From Scleromitrula shiraiana (lineage: Eukaryota > Ascomycota > Leotiomycetes > Helotiales > Sclerotiniaceae), in assembly GCA_028455995.1 (NCBI GenBank), contig JABELC010000003.1, positions 2,604,001 through 2,668,000 of the forward strand: 64,000 nt of DNA, given 5' to 3'. A program made the translations under genes and the position numbers. Of the stretch, positions 9,514-21,489 are shown piece by piece (position 1 is the stretch's first letter; every line of letters begins with the position of its first letter). Under the pieces are notes generated by a model that did not search any database, was not told the origin of the DNA, and saw nothing but the letters and a program-made list of their open reading frames with translations.

Positions 9514-12122
9514 TTACTTCTTCTCTTCCCCCTCCTCATCCTTCCCAAACGGCCACTTCCACTCCCTAATCTCCACCGGATCCACCCCATCCTCAAACGC
9601 CTTCTCCCGAGCCAAAACCTTCATATCCGCCAACTTCTCCCTAACGCTCGCCCCCCTATTCCCCAATACCTCCGGAATCCTATCAATCGCATCCATCGCC
9701 AAACTATACCTATCCGTGCCATTAATAATTGCCAATTCAAGCGGCGTATCAATATTGCCCTTCTCCCTATACCCCCTAACGTGAATATTCTGCTGACCGG
9801 GTCTCTTGTACGTGAGACGATGGATCAGGAAGGGATATGAGTGGAAGTTAAAGATGATGGGTCGATTGCTCGTGAATATGGATACCCATTCCGAATCCGT
9901 AAGACCGTGGGGATGATCTGATTGATGGATCAATTTGAAAAGATCAACGACATTTACGAAGCGGATTTTCAACTCGGGGAGATATTCTCGGAGGAGCGCG
10001 GTGGCGGCTAAGGATTCGTGTGTTGATACGTCACCGCATGATGCCATTACGACGTCAGGTTCTTGGTTTTGATCGTTGGATGCCCAGTCCCAGATTCCGA
10101 GACCCTTGGTGCAGTGGGCGATGGCGGAGGAGAGGGAGAGGTATTGAAGACGATCTTGTTTGTCGGCGACGATTACGTTTACGTAGTTGGTGCTGCGGAG
10201 ACAGTGGTCGGTTACGCTGAGGAGACAGTTTCCGTCAGGGGGGAGGTAGATTCGTACTACTTCGGGGCTTTTGTTGGCTACTACGTCGAGGAAACCTGGA
10301 TCACCTGTTTGGAAGGAGAGGTTAGTATGTGTTGTTTTGATGGGGGTTGCAGGGCTATTACGTACAGTGAGTGAATCCGTTATGACTTTGACTCCAGATG
10401 GTTGCAGTCAAAAGAATGTTGAGAGATGCAATCTTTACACGCCATTCGATTTCGTTACATTTCTCGATCCATTTGCAATGTTGATTGACCATTGAGTCAA
10501 TTACATGAATAAACGGTTCGTATCTGAGAATGGTATGTCAGTCGTGATATTCCACTAGTAGTTGAGATGAAAGGGGAAAGCAATGAAGAAGATGTTGATA
10601 CTCACGAATTAAGAAGACCATGACGACCAGAAAGGATATAACCCTCAAGCCAACCCTCACAAGTATGTTCACTCAACATTTCCATAACTCTACCATCAAA
10701 AGCCAAATTTCCTCCATCCTCATCCTCTTCAAATCGTTCAGCCATCCAAACCTTCTTTCCAGATTCATAAATACCTCCAAGCTTATTAGATTCCGTCTCA
10801 TCCGGACCAAAAACTCTGAAGTTATGCATATTCTTCGCAACGACATCTCGAAGAAGCTTAGCCATATTTGCCATACCAGGAAGGCTGGTAGTTCCAGGTT
10901 TGATATTCTTGAATGCGTATTCGCGGAAATCAGGCATGTTGAGAGGCTTGCGAAGTACACCTCCATTTCCTACCGGATTAGCACTCATACGAGCATTTCC
11001 AACCGGAGCCAACTCCCTCAATTCTGGGATCAATTTTCCTTCCTTATCAAAAGCCTCTTCGGGTTTGTAGCTACGCATCCATGACTCGAGTAGTTTCAAG
11101 TGTTCTGAATTAGATGCAACATTTGGAAGAGGAACTTGGTGAGCACGCCAGAAACCTTCGAGTAATTTGTCGTCGACTTTTCGAGGACCTGTCCATCCCT
11201 TTGGACTTCGAAGAATAATCATGGGCCAGTGTGGTCGGAATGGTTTTCCGGATTCTCGAGCTTCCTTTTGGTATTGACGGATTTCAACTACGCAGCGCTC
11301 TAGTGTTGCTGCCATAGCTTGATGCATACTCTCTAGATCGCTACCTTCAACAAAATATGGTGTCCAACCATAACCGACAAATAAAGATTCCAACTCCTTA
11401 TGACTGATTCGAGCAAGAATTGTAGGATTGTTGATCTTGTAACCATTTAGATGCAAGACAGGTAAGACAGCACCATCAGTAATTGGGTTGAGGAATTTAG
11501 TTGAATGCCAAGCGGTTGCCAAAGGACCAGTCTCCGCCTCACCATCTCCAACCATGGTCAACGTAATCAAATTAGGATTATCGAAAACGGTACCGAATGC
11601 GTGAGAGATGGAGTATCCAAGTTCACCTCCTTCGTGGATAGAACCCGGTGTTTCAGGAGTAGCATGACTGCCAATACCACCTGGGAAAGAAAACTGCTTA
11701 AAGAACTTTTTCATTCCCTCTTCATTCTCCGTCTTATCCGGATAAACTTCAGAGTAAGTTCCCTCCAAGTAAGCATTTGAAAGAACAGCAGGAGCTCCAT
11801 GTCCTGGACCTGATATGAAGAGAGCATCCAAATTATACTTCTTGATCAAACGATTGAAGTGAAGCCAAGTGAAAGATTGACCAGCATCTGAGCCCCAATG
11901 ACCTAAAATTCGAGCTTTGATATGTTCTTTGGTGAGAGGTTCCCTAAGGAGAGGATTTTCTTTCAGAAAAATCATGCCAAGGCATAGATACATGCTGGCT
12001 TTGAAGTATGCATCATATTTCTTGACCTCTTCATCTGATAATGGTTTTTCGGTAACAGTTGAACGAGCGATACCATATGCTGAGATACTCTCAACTTCAA
12101 CTTTATCTGAAGCTGGAGCCAT
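9514..12122 (-). CDS. Xylulose-5-phosphate/fructose-6-phosphate phosphoketolase
   Basis: Three exons: 10606-12122, 10366-10523 and 9514-10304, giving 821 aa, the usual length for the family. The introns (82 and 61 bp) are GT..AG; the second has a TACTAAC branch point. This thiamine-diphosphate enzyme splits xylulose 5-phosphate (or fructose 6-phosphate) with phosphate into acetyl phosphate and an aldose phosphate in the cytosol. Diagnostic segments are GHWGSDAGQSF, ISGPGHGAPA, SIHEGGELGYSISHAFG, the cofactor motif VGDGEAETGPLA, LHLNGYKINNPT, then SMVNQHCKWIEK, IYLPPDGNCLLSVTDHC and GIWDWASNDQNEPDVV. The start MAPASDKVEVESISAYGIA is followed by the conserved domain without a gap. No acetate kinase or other pathway partner lies in the window. 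A GAT-rich trinucleotide run sits directly before the start codon. Confidence 0.95.
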
Positions 12123-12660
12123 ATTGATGATGATGATGATGATGATGATGTTGTTGGAAAGATGAAATGGTTGAAGTTATGAGTTTGATTGGTAGGAGAT
12201 AAAATGTGTTGAGGTATGTTTCGTATTGTAGGTCTAATAACCTTTATAATATTCTATCTATGTTGAAGAAGAAGAAGAAGAAGAAGAAGAAGAAGAAAAA
12301 GAAGAAAGTAATTGTTGTTGTTGTTGTTGTTGATAGATAGATAAATAGTAGATGAGGATTTAAAAGAATAAAAAAAAAAAAAAGTAACGAGAGGAGATAT
12401 GATACCTTTTATTTACTTATAAATTCATATTCATATTTACTTCAAGTTCCGAATATTAAAAGAAAAATAACCTGGTTTTTTGAAACCTTCAAGGTATTCA
12501 AGGTATTCAAGGTGTTGTTGCTGTTAACATGCAAAAAGTGGTCTGATAAATCTCGCCAACATTAAACCCCCCAAGAACCATTCATAGCCATAGAAAATTG
12601 AGGGGAAAACACTTAACATATTATATTGTATTGATGAGTTGTTGATTAGCTTGGATTTCC

Positions 12661-12704
12661 TTTTCCTTTTCCTTTTCCTTTTCCTTTTCCTTTTCCTTTT
12701 CCCC
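12661..12704. repeat. TTTTCC hexanucleotide array
   Basis: Seven perfect TTTTCC units run from 12661 to 12702, then the tract ends in C-rich sequence. It is a plain microsatellite of the pyrimidine type. Confidence 0.9.
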
Positions 12705-12931
12705 CTCTATCATAGGTACATGGTTAGTTCTAGGTATGTAGTTGAAGCTCTTCGTGCAGGAATATAATTGGGTTATAATACATAGATACATACAAACATA
12801 CATACAAACAAACATACATACATACATACAAACATACATACATCCATCCATACATCCATACAAACATCCATCCATACAAACACACAAACATCCCATGCAA
12901 CCAACACGCCGAAAACCGATATATTAAACAT

Positions 12932-13002
12932 ATCCAATCCAATCCAATCCAATCCAATCCAATCCAATCCAATCCAATCCAATCCAATCCAATCCAATCC
13001 AA
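12932..13002. repeat. ATCCA pentanucleotide array, 14 copies
   Basis: Fourteen perfect head-to-tail ATCCA units. Because the unit is five bases, all three minus-strand frames read the same pentapeptide cycle, which makes spurious ORFs here. Confidence 0.95.
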
Positions 13003-13530
13003 ACAAGCAGCGAAAAAATCCCGTAGCCAAAGTCTAAATAATAAACAAGTGTGAGTGAGTGAGCCTCTCGCATGTGAAAATATTGCGGGATGAGGGGTAT
13101 GTATGTATCCTTTCCTTTCCTTTTCTTTCCTTTCCTCGTCACTTCTACCCTATATATGCCGATCGCCGCTTTTTCGTAGTAACCAGATAAAAAAAATGGC
13201 CTGATAATGACACACGCATCGCATCTACTTACTTACCTTTCGTTACCGCACGCATAACCTGATAGTACTAGTAGTAGTATGATCATCATCATCATCATCA
13301 TCATCATGATGATATTTCAAATAATAAATAATAAATAATAAATAATATGTACTTCGACTGCCACTGGACATATCCGAGTCGTATCCGACATCCGAGTTCT
13401 GTGATCAGATCGGATCGGATCGGATCGGATCGATATCGAATAGATATCATGATCGTACTCTCAGGTTGGTAAATATATACATACATACATACATACAATA
13501 GTACTTCCAAGTCATGAAATCCAGTGAATA

Positions 13531-13575
13531 TATCATATCATATCATATCATATCATATCATATCATATCATATCA
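13531..13575. repeat. TATCA pentanucleotide array, 9 copies
   Basis: Nine perfect TATCA units. A shorter version of the same unit occurs at about 13864-13880. Confidence 0.95.
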
Positions 13576-14033
13576 TTCAAGTTCTCCTGACGAATACATC
13601 ATTTGCCAGTGATTTATATAAAAGTATTAAGAAGAAATAACTTGAAGGTTAAAAATATTACATAGTATTATCTATAATATAAACCCTCCGAAAAGATAAA
13701 AATACCAAGTGGAGTGAGTGAGTAAGTAAAAATAGTCAGGCAATTGCACTTATTAGGAAAAAAAAGAGGGGGGGGGGGGGGTATTTTTGATCCTGCCAGC
13801 CTGCCAGCCAGCTAGATAGCCTTCATCCCTCCTATCCGTTTGTTTCTTCAATATTGTATCATGTCATATCATATCATATTATCAAAGCCATTATTCGCTT
13901 CCACCAACCCAATTAACTCCAATTTCAATTCCAATTGCAATCAAACCTCAACTTCGCAACTTCGCATTTCCCATCACCCCACCACTTACCAACCCAGCCC
14001 CACCTCTTATCAACCCAACCACACCCCTTAGAA

Positions 14034-17000
14034 TTACACACTATCCCCCAGCTCCCTCCCATCCAACACCTTCCCCGTCCCCACACCCTCAGCACTTCCC
14101 TTCTTCCCCCTCCCCTTCCTCCTCCCCCAAATCCCCACCCCATCCCCCCTCTTCTTCCTCACTCCATTCCCATCCCCATTCCCACCTACCTCCCCATCCT
14201 CATAACTCAACGCCGGCACCAACAACCTATACGGCATCGTAATCCCCGCCGGATCCTTCTGATTAACCTCAAAATTAAGACAAATATCCAACCCCTTCTC
14301 CAAATTAACCTGATGAAAATTGCCCTTCCGAATCTGTCGTTCCGAGAAGCCCGTCGGTACACGACGGAATTCTGGGCGCGGGAAGGCTTGCGCGCGAGGA
14401 TCGTTGCCCGCGATTGAGGTTGAGACTTGTTTGGGTGTGGAATCTGTGGTGCGAGGGGGTGGATTTTCAAAGGCGTAGAAATCGGCATTTTCATCGTGGC
14501 CACCGGCTCCGCCGCGCATGGTTGCGGTAGGTCCGTCGAGATTTGGATTGTATGATAGATCATCTTCACTTTCAGAGCCGTATCCGTTGATACCACCACT
14601 ATCCGGTTTGCGTTTGCTATTGCGTCGGAATAAACCCGAAAAATCCTTCCGTGTTAGAGATAATGTTCTTGTTAGAGATCTAGATGATTCCATAGAATTT
14701 CGGCGTGATAATGATGGGCGTCTTTGAAAGAATGAGGCGTTAGATACCGGTGGAACATCAGGTCGGTAGCTGGGACCTTTGGTTGAAAGTCGACGTAACA
14801 ATCCACGTTTGGGGGGCGGTGACTGATCGAAACTACCATCAAATGATGCTGTTGCTGGCGAAGAAGGTCTAGTCAAAGAAGGATTATACTCGCGTATTGA
14901 ACACCAATTCCTACGGTTTAACAGCCGTTTGTTGTTCCTTGGTTTACCATCAACATCATGAGTGAATATTGGGATCATGTCTTCGTCCGTTTCTGTATCT
15001 AAATGATGTACTTTGTTACGTCTGTTAAGAATGTCCGCAAGCATGTCTGGTGGTGGTGCATTGGCAATAGCTGAAGATATAACGTTTGGCATGTACCGGA
15101 AATCTTGATCTTTAGGAATTTTGAGTTTAGGATTCGAATAAAATTGACCAATTGCACCAAGGTGAACATCACCACTATTATTCAAATTAGTCCATGTATC
15201 GTTGAAGTTCTTTTAATGATACATACCCGAGAAGAGTGACTCGGACAGATTTCTCAGCAGCCAAGTCTTGCAATTCCGTTATCAGCCAGTTCCGCTCTGC
15301 CTTGTGATGAGCTGCTGTCCAGTGATCGTCAAGATCATCGAGAATTTCTACACCACCATCAAAGTGATTCATGAACTTCTTGCCCAACAATCCTGCCCTA
15401 CCCATTGCCTTGACAGGTGCCATGACTTTCGAAGTGAGACTGAAAAATCATTAGTGGATACAATATAATACATAGGCTCAACTACTTACAGCGTTTCTAA
15501 CCATACCATTCTCGGATAGGCAATTGGTATACCTAACATCACAAGGAGATGTTTAGTCTGCCCTTTGACAATATCTCGCTCGAGTCGATCAAAGATCTTG
15601 GTATACGTTTCAGCAGTAACAATCTCATCATTCATCCTCTCAGTACGACAATCAAGACCGAGAAATGCAACGCCTCCACCCAAAGAAGTGAAAATGCTTC
15701 GACTTAATTCGCCTATGTACGGTCCAGGTTCTGCTCCTAGAATCCAACTAGGTTCGGTTTCTTCACCTTCATCAATACTACTTTGCTGTTGAAACAGCAT
15801 ATAGTATTTGAATGCGACACTCCCTAGGCCAGACATTACAGGGCATTTCATATAACTGTGAGGATAGGAACCAAAGCCATCAATTATGTCATGATCATCA
15901 TAAATATTGACCATAGGTATCTGCGAGTTTGCCACGCCAAAAAGACCTTGCGAGAACCACATGCAGTAGCTTTCGAGGTAGTATCTTTCGACTTCGTCTT
16001 GCATTTCTGGAGTAAATGGTAAAGGCTCTTTGTGAAGCGGGTTCCTGATGTTGAGCCATTCCTTGAAAAGCGTGGTTCTCTCCATGATGTGATCGTTATA
16101 AATTTGATCACCACCTCCAAGCATAACATGGAATGGTTGTGTCTGATGTGTGTTCAGAACATCTCTCCACATAGGATCTGGACCGGTGAATTCATTAGGA
16201 TTTACATCCATGGTGAAACCATTACAACTATAAAACATTATGTTCATCGCTTGTCCACGACCAGGTACCCAAAATCCAGTTGCTGGACCACGGTTGATGC
16301 GATATGCAATGCGTTGTTGCTTGCTGCGTAATTCTACTTCGATATTGAATCTCCAGAACGTAACTCCTCGCTCTGAGTGCAGACGGAAACCTCGCACTTC
16401 TTTATACTTGCCGGCCTTCTCTCCATCATATGGAGCTTTCTGACGCCTTCTCTTCAGATCATCATTACCATCAAGATTATTTTTACGTGATTCAAACAAT
16501 CCATCATCTGTTTCGATTTGTGAGAGATCCTTTTCCTCATCAAGGTGTTCGACTGGACGGGTATAGAGAGTTCTACCGTCTCGTCCAATCTTTGGAAGTC
16601 CTGCAATAGGGTCAATATATTCAGGGGCAAGTTCTTCACCGTCCACTTGCGTCGGTGGTGGAGGCATCAGGTCAATAGGTTGCAAGAACAGTCGTAGAGT
16701 TGGTGCAAGTTCATAAGAAGAATGAGAATCCTGAGTTACAATCATGATACTACCACGCCAAATCTCACGTTCTGGAAGAGGACCTCGAGCCACACCACGG
16801 TATGATGTTTTTTCTTTACGTATGCCGTAATAACGTAGTAGAGGTCCACATTTAAGTAAGAGAGGTGGTTTGAATCTAGTAGGGGCTATATCGGGACGAA
16901 TGCGGATATACCGCATCGAACATGTTAGCGAATGTTCTGGACGAGGTGGGGATTTAGAGATTTGTTTGTCGGATGATTGCGAGACACCAGCCACCTTGCT

Positions 17001-18947
17001 CGTATATCCGGATTTATGTTTCGGTCGTAACCGATCAAGTCCGCTACGAGTTTCCGTGACTGGCAAGTTCTGCTCGGCAACGCATCCGGCGCACTCTTGC
17101 ATAGAACCAAAAGCTAAAGGAACTGTACCGTTTTTATCATCGTCATATTCACCATCATATGCTTCCGCTCTTCTGTGTCTGACGGAAGGTCGTCTTCCAT
17201 CCCGCCAAGCTTTATCTTTGTCTTCTTCACTAGCATCACCATCGAGATCTAGCAATGGCCCTGCTAACAAAGCTATCCCACCCTTCTTCCATTCATCAAG
17301 TCGCTGAGTAGGTGCATATAGCCCATCACCAGGTGTAAAGTTATTGTGATGATGAAACAAGTTCGGCATGTGGTGATGATGTTCATTGTCCTCATGTCCG
17401 GTACCATCACCAACTATAGGAGGGGCTACATAGCTTTCTTTAAGATCGCGTTGTCCAGTCAATTGTTCCATCTTCCGCTTGGAACCCCGTCTTATAGGAA
17501 GGCCCCTCATCTCCTCTTCTGAGTCAAACGTTGACCCATAAAATTCCGAAGGTGGTGTTGTGTATCGCTTAGAGATCTGAGGCTTGATTGACTGTATAGA
17601 ATCTGTCCTTGTGACTTCTCTTTTATCACTAGTAGTAGAAGCTCTTCTAGGTATGGCGTCTTGATGCTGCTTATCAGCTTCGGCACGCCGCCTAGCCCAG
17701 TAATCAGGTGGTGGATCTTTTCTTAATTTGTTGCTTGTACTCCTATAAAGCAACCCGGAAGCTTCAGCACGATCGGCTATAGCGGACTTTTGCTTCAAGC
17801 TTTGTGAACGATTGAGGGCGCTGTTCTCAATTCCACGATCGAAGCTTACTCTTCTGGATTGGTCCGAAGCCAAACCAATCTTCGGCGATGCGTGTGAAAT
17901 TGGTCTCCTTTCCAATACAATTGGAAAACGTTGTAATTCCTCCCTTTGTTTGGCACTCGAAGTACGTTCAATACCACCCTCGGCCAATTTCCTTGGTTCG
18001 GATTGTAGGCCGCCTTCAGGAGCTTTGGCAACTGGACGATTGCGAAAGCGTACTGAATTCTGACTAGACTTTTCACTGGGCCTCCCAAGTTTCCCTTCTC
18101 TTGCAAGTTGTTCAGCCTCTTCTACACGTGCACGTTTCTCCTCTTTAGTAATGCTATCAAGCGTTAATTCTAACCGTTGTAGAGGTGACCTGTCCGGTGC
18201 CCACTCTTTACGATGCTTTGGATCTACTGCTTCAGCAAGAGATACTCTCCTTGTATGAGAGTTTGTGGTATCACGACGCCTGGGCTGTTCTCTGTTTCCT
18301 ATCGCCCCTCCGCCCCGCACAGCGCTTGTACCGTTACTTCGGCCAGTCCCACGTCTCTGAAGTGAACCTTGCTCACTTAAAGGAGATGATGTGCCAAGTA
18401 TTTCCCAATTGCTATCTTCTTCTGTTGTTCTATCAGGACTAGCAGGGCCTTCCGATCTGCGATTCGATCTTGTTCTTGATGGGGTTTGATAATCTGCTGG
18501 TAACGCTCCGCTAGCATACGGTTCTCTATAACTAACTGGTGGAGGTGATCGTGGTGCTTCTGGAGCAACTGGAGGAGATATAGGAGAAGTAGTTCCGTTT
18601 AGATGATCCTTATTGCGACTTTCCCCTCTTCTTCTTCTCTTTTCCAAGTAATCAGTATTGTAAGATGTGCCAGTTGGATCGTATGGGAAGGAGGGCGGTC
18701 GAGGAGCTAAGCCGTCGCCTTGAAATGTCGATGCAACTGGAGAAGCGAATGGACTTTGTGTAGAGATTGTAGGTGCATCTGTTTGTGTTGATTCTCGATT
18801 TCGTTTGGGATCTTGGAAGGAAAGTCGATCTTTCCTGGTGTCAATGGATAGACTGTTTTTTCTGGAATTCGAGCCTGCAGCATTCCCAATTGAATCTTGT
18901 CTAACAACTTTGGGAGGAGGCAATTGCCCCCAATATGGTGCTGCCAT
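14034..18947 (-). CDS. PhoD-like metallophosphatase with long disordered N-terminal region
   Basis: Three exons: 15490-18947, 15227-15439 and 14034-15174, with introns of 50 and 52 bp, giving 1603 aa. The joints read WLETLLTSKVMAPVKAMGRA and VTLLGGDVHLGAIGQFY, both in phase. Residues 1-620 or so are Ser/Arg/Pro-rich and probably disordered. The catalytic part carries PhoD-type metal-ligand motifs: MFYSCNGFTMDVNPNEF, MLGGGDQIYND, NIYDDHDIIDGFGSY, and after the second intron GGDVHLG. The C-terminal 300 residues are again basic and Ser-rich (SLTRTLSLTRKDFSGLF). Fungal proteins of this type are large, PhoD-fold phosphatases of uncertain substrate; no signal peptide is seen, so a cytosolic or membrane-associated role is likely. 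The start MAAPYWGQLPPPKVVRQDSIG is the first in-frame Met of the large exon. The family is clear; the substrate is not. Confidence 0.9.
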
Positions 18948-21489
18948 TTTTGGAAGAGCTCTGGTTTATGCCTTCTGTTTCTGAGATGATCGGTGAGATA
19001 AATGCGTATTTCCCAAAACTGAATACAGCTTCTTGTTCAAAGATTCTCCAAGATTTTCAACTATCTCATCCAATATGCGGAGAAGAAATAGTAATATTTA
19101 ATTTTTGAAGCTCATAATCTGAAGATCCAAAAGTTGTGAGCTGATGTTTTTCACTGTCGTCATCAATTTTTTTTATCGACTCGAGTTATGCGCCGAACGA
19201 GCGAGTACACCAAATAGTTATCAGAACTCACTCATGAATTAAAGGAACATGATTAGTTCAACGCTGTGGGTGGATAGCAAAAAGGATGCAAGATACAGAC
19301 TGCAGGAGGATCGATGAGATGGATAGAGAAAGAGATTTCGGGGGATTAAAATCTTGGAGGCTGGGTATCACAACAGTTAATGATTGAAATCCATTCACTC
19401 ATCATTTTTCCCATAATCCATAATCAAGCCCTCAGGCCCTTCAAGCTTCGAAAAAGCGGGCAGACTTGCATGTTAGGTATCTCGAGTCTTGCTGCTTTGG
19501 TATATTTGGTTCTTTGGGGGAGTGAACGACTAGGTTGGCACAGATCAATTGGGTATCAAAATGCCACGATAATTGAAGATATTAACAAATCAGAAACTTT
19601 TGAAGCCTTATGAACTTTGGATGTAGAGTACCAGGTAGGATACCCGTATCGAAAAGCGGCAACAGATGCAGGTCGGTCTGCGGAAGGGAAGTACAAGACG
19701 TAATGTTCCTCATTCTTGATCCATTGTGAAGGGAGAAGCCAATAATGAAGTTTGGCTGTATAGTTTATAGCTGTATAGTCCGTGGATGGTGGATACCTGG
19801 TACCGGCAAATCAATGTACGGTATGTATGTATGTATGTATGTATGTATGCCCCCTACTTAAAGTATGTTGTAAGTTGTGATCTTGATGAGATGCAGATTT
19901 CATGTTCAAGTACAAGGTCCCTACATACTACCTGTTATGTAGATAGGACACACATACTGCATTTCTTCAGTAGGCAGAAGAAGATATGTATTACTGTTTA
20001 ACAGTTCAATTCTTCAAATATCAGTTGTGAAAGGTAGTACAGTACTCACTCAATCTATTCGTATATAATGATGAGTTTGAATAATAAGTATATCCGAGGG
20101 AACATCAAAGCTTTGAATGTAACAACGATATCTATGAATGATAATGTATTGATTGTACTGTATGGAATGAAGTCCGAAGTCCACAGTCCACAGTCCACAG
20201 TCCACAGTCTATATACTCGAGTATATGAACAGATATTATTAATATACAAAGAAACTTTTAGAGAAATCCAAACTTAATAATCTATCCGCACTTCGGATGT
20301 CGTAAAATGCTTCAAACAGTACTTTTCGTACAGGTTATTACTTGTATGTCGACGGATATACCTTACTTACCTAGGTATAATGTATTGAAGGACTTTGTTA
20401 GTATTTGAAGGGTTTCTTGGCTAATACACGCTGAAGCCCTTTTACGAAGTTTGAGCTTAGAATGAACTTAGAATTTAGAACTTAGAACATCTATGTGCTC
20501 TCCTTAAGGTCCCATATGTTTGAGCTCAGGACCCAGGGGCCCATCACATATTACTCGAGTATACCCCCCATTGCCCCATATTTCAATTTTGAGGCTATAA
20601 GATGATCTAGTTCTACTGAAACAACCTTGAAGCTCTTGAGTATCTAGATGAAAAATATTACTACTATTACTACCATTACTACTATTAGATAGAGAGTGGC
20701 ATCTATCCACCACCATTGCAATGTCCATGCCATTCATCTATCTAATTAACTTGCTAGATCTACCTAGGTATTACCAGCATTGTACAGATTTACATTCAGG
20801 AGTTACAGAACTCAATTGTACCATATTATTAGAATGAATGGGTAGATATTCCGTGAACCAACTACGAAACATTGAAAGGGTCAAAACTCCTACATATATA
20901 TGGAGATCTTTCTCAGATCAAAACAGATCTGATCATTCACATTAGACTTCTTAGACTTCTTAGACTTCTTTTTGTCCATTACTATTGGTACTATTACTTA
21001 AAAAAGAGTCTTATTCAAGTCTACTTTAAAAAGGTCAACTCATCCCATCCTTTGTAATAAGAGATAAATCGTTGTATCGTTGTGCTGTTGTGCTTTGTAC
21101 TTCGTGCCCCGTACTTTGTGCCCCGTACTTTGTGCCCCGTACTTTGTGCTTACTGTGTACTCTACGTACACTACTCCGAAGCTACCAAGACCTACTGCCC
21201 TTATAAAAGTCCAGTACCACACCATTCGATAAGCTTGGTACCACCTAACCAAATCGACGTCGACTTACTAAACCTGGATTCCTTTGTTCACTATTGAGAA
21301 AAAAAAATTCTTATCGTTTATAATTTTAGGAAATCTGTTCATAATCGTTATTCAGTATTGAAATTACAATAATTCAATCAATGCGTTATCATTGAAAGTG
21401 TTTTTTAACAACTTTCTGTGCTTCAAGGTTGTTTCTGTGGAGGCAGTTGGTTCCTCGACCTCGGCGTCGAATTCGCACGATTCTATAAC
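18948..21489. other. 2.5-kb divergent intergenic region
   Basis: This lies between the divergently transcribed PhoD-like gene and kexin, so both promoters are here. No convincing gene is seen. Short tandem repeats: GTAT about 19818-19848, CCACAGT about 20179-20209, TTAGACTTC about 20941-20971, and three to four copies of a CCCCGTACTTTGTG unit at about 21095-21150. A 9-bp AGAACTTAG-type repeat lies near 20450-20490. Confidence 0.5.

Larger units (their letters stand above)
12123..14033. other. 1.9-kb microsatellite-rich intergenic region
   Basis: This region holds the promoter of phosphoketolase and the 3' side of the PhoD-like gene. Tandem repeats here are: (GAT)n 12124-12150, (GAA)n about 12267-12297, (GTT)n about 12313-12333, TTTTCC about 12661-12704, CATA-type about 12779-12850, ATCCA 12932-13002, (ATC)n about 13281-13308, ATCGG about 13409-13431, CATA about 13477-13497, TATCA 13531-13575 and a 14-base G run at 13768-13781. 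Frames of 60-90 codons across them (repeats of WIGLD or CMYV type) are artefacts of the repeats. No gene is seen. Confidence 0.75.

Noticed and set aside
12730..13142. Minus-strand frames of 70-90 codons reading repeats such as WIGLD and CMYV
   Set aside because: They come from the ATCCA and CATA microsatellite arrays, which are open in several frames; no other coding signal is present.
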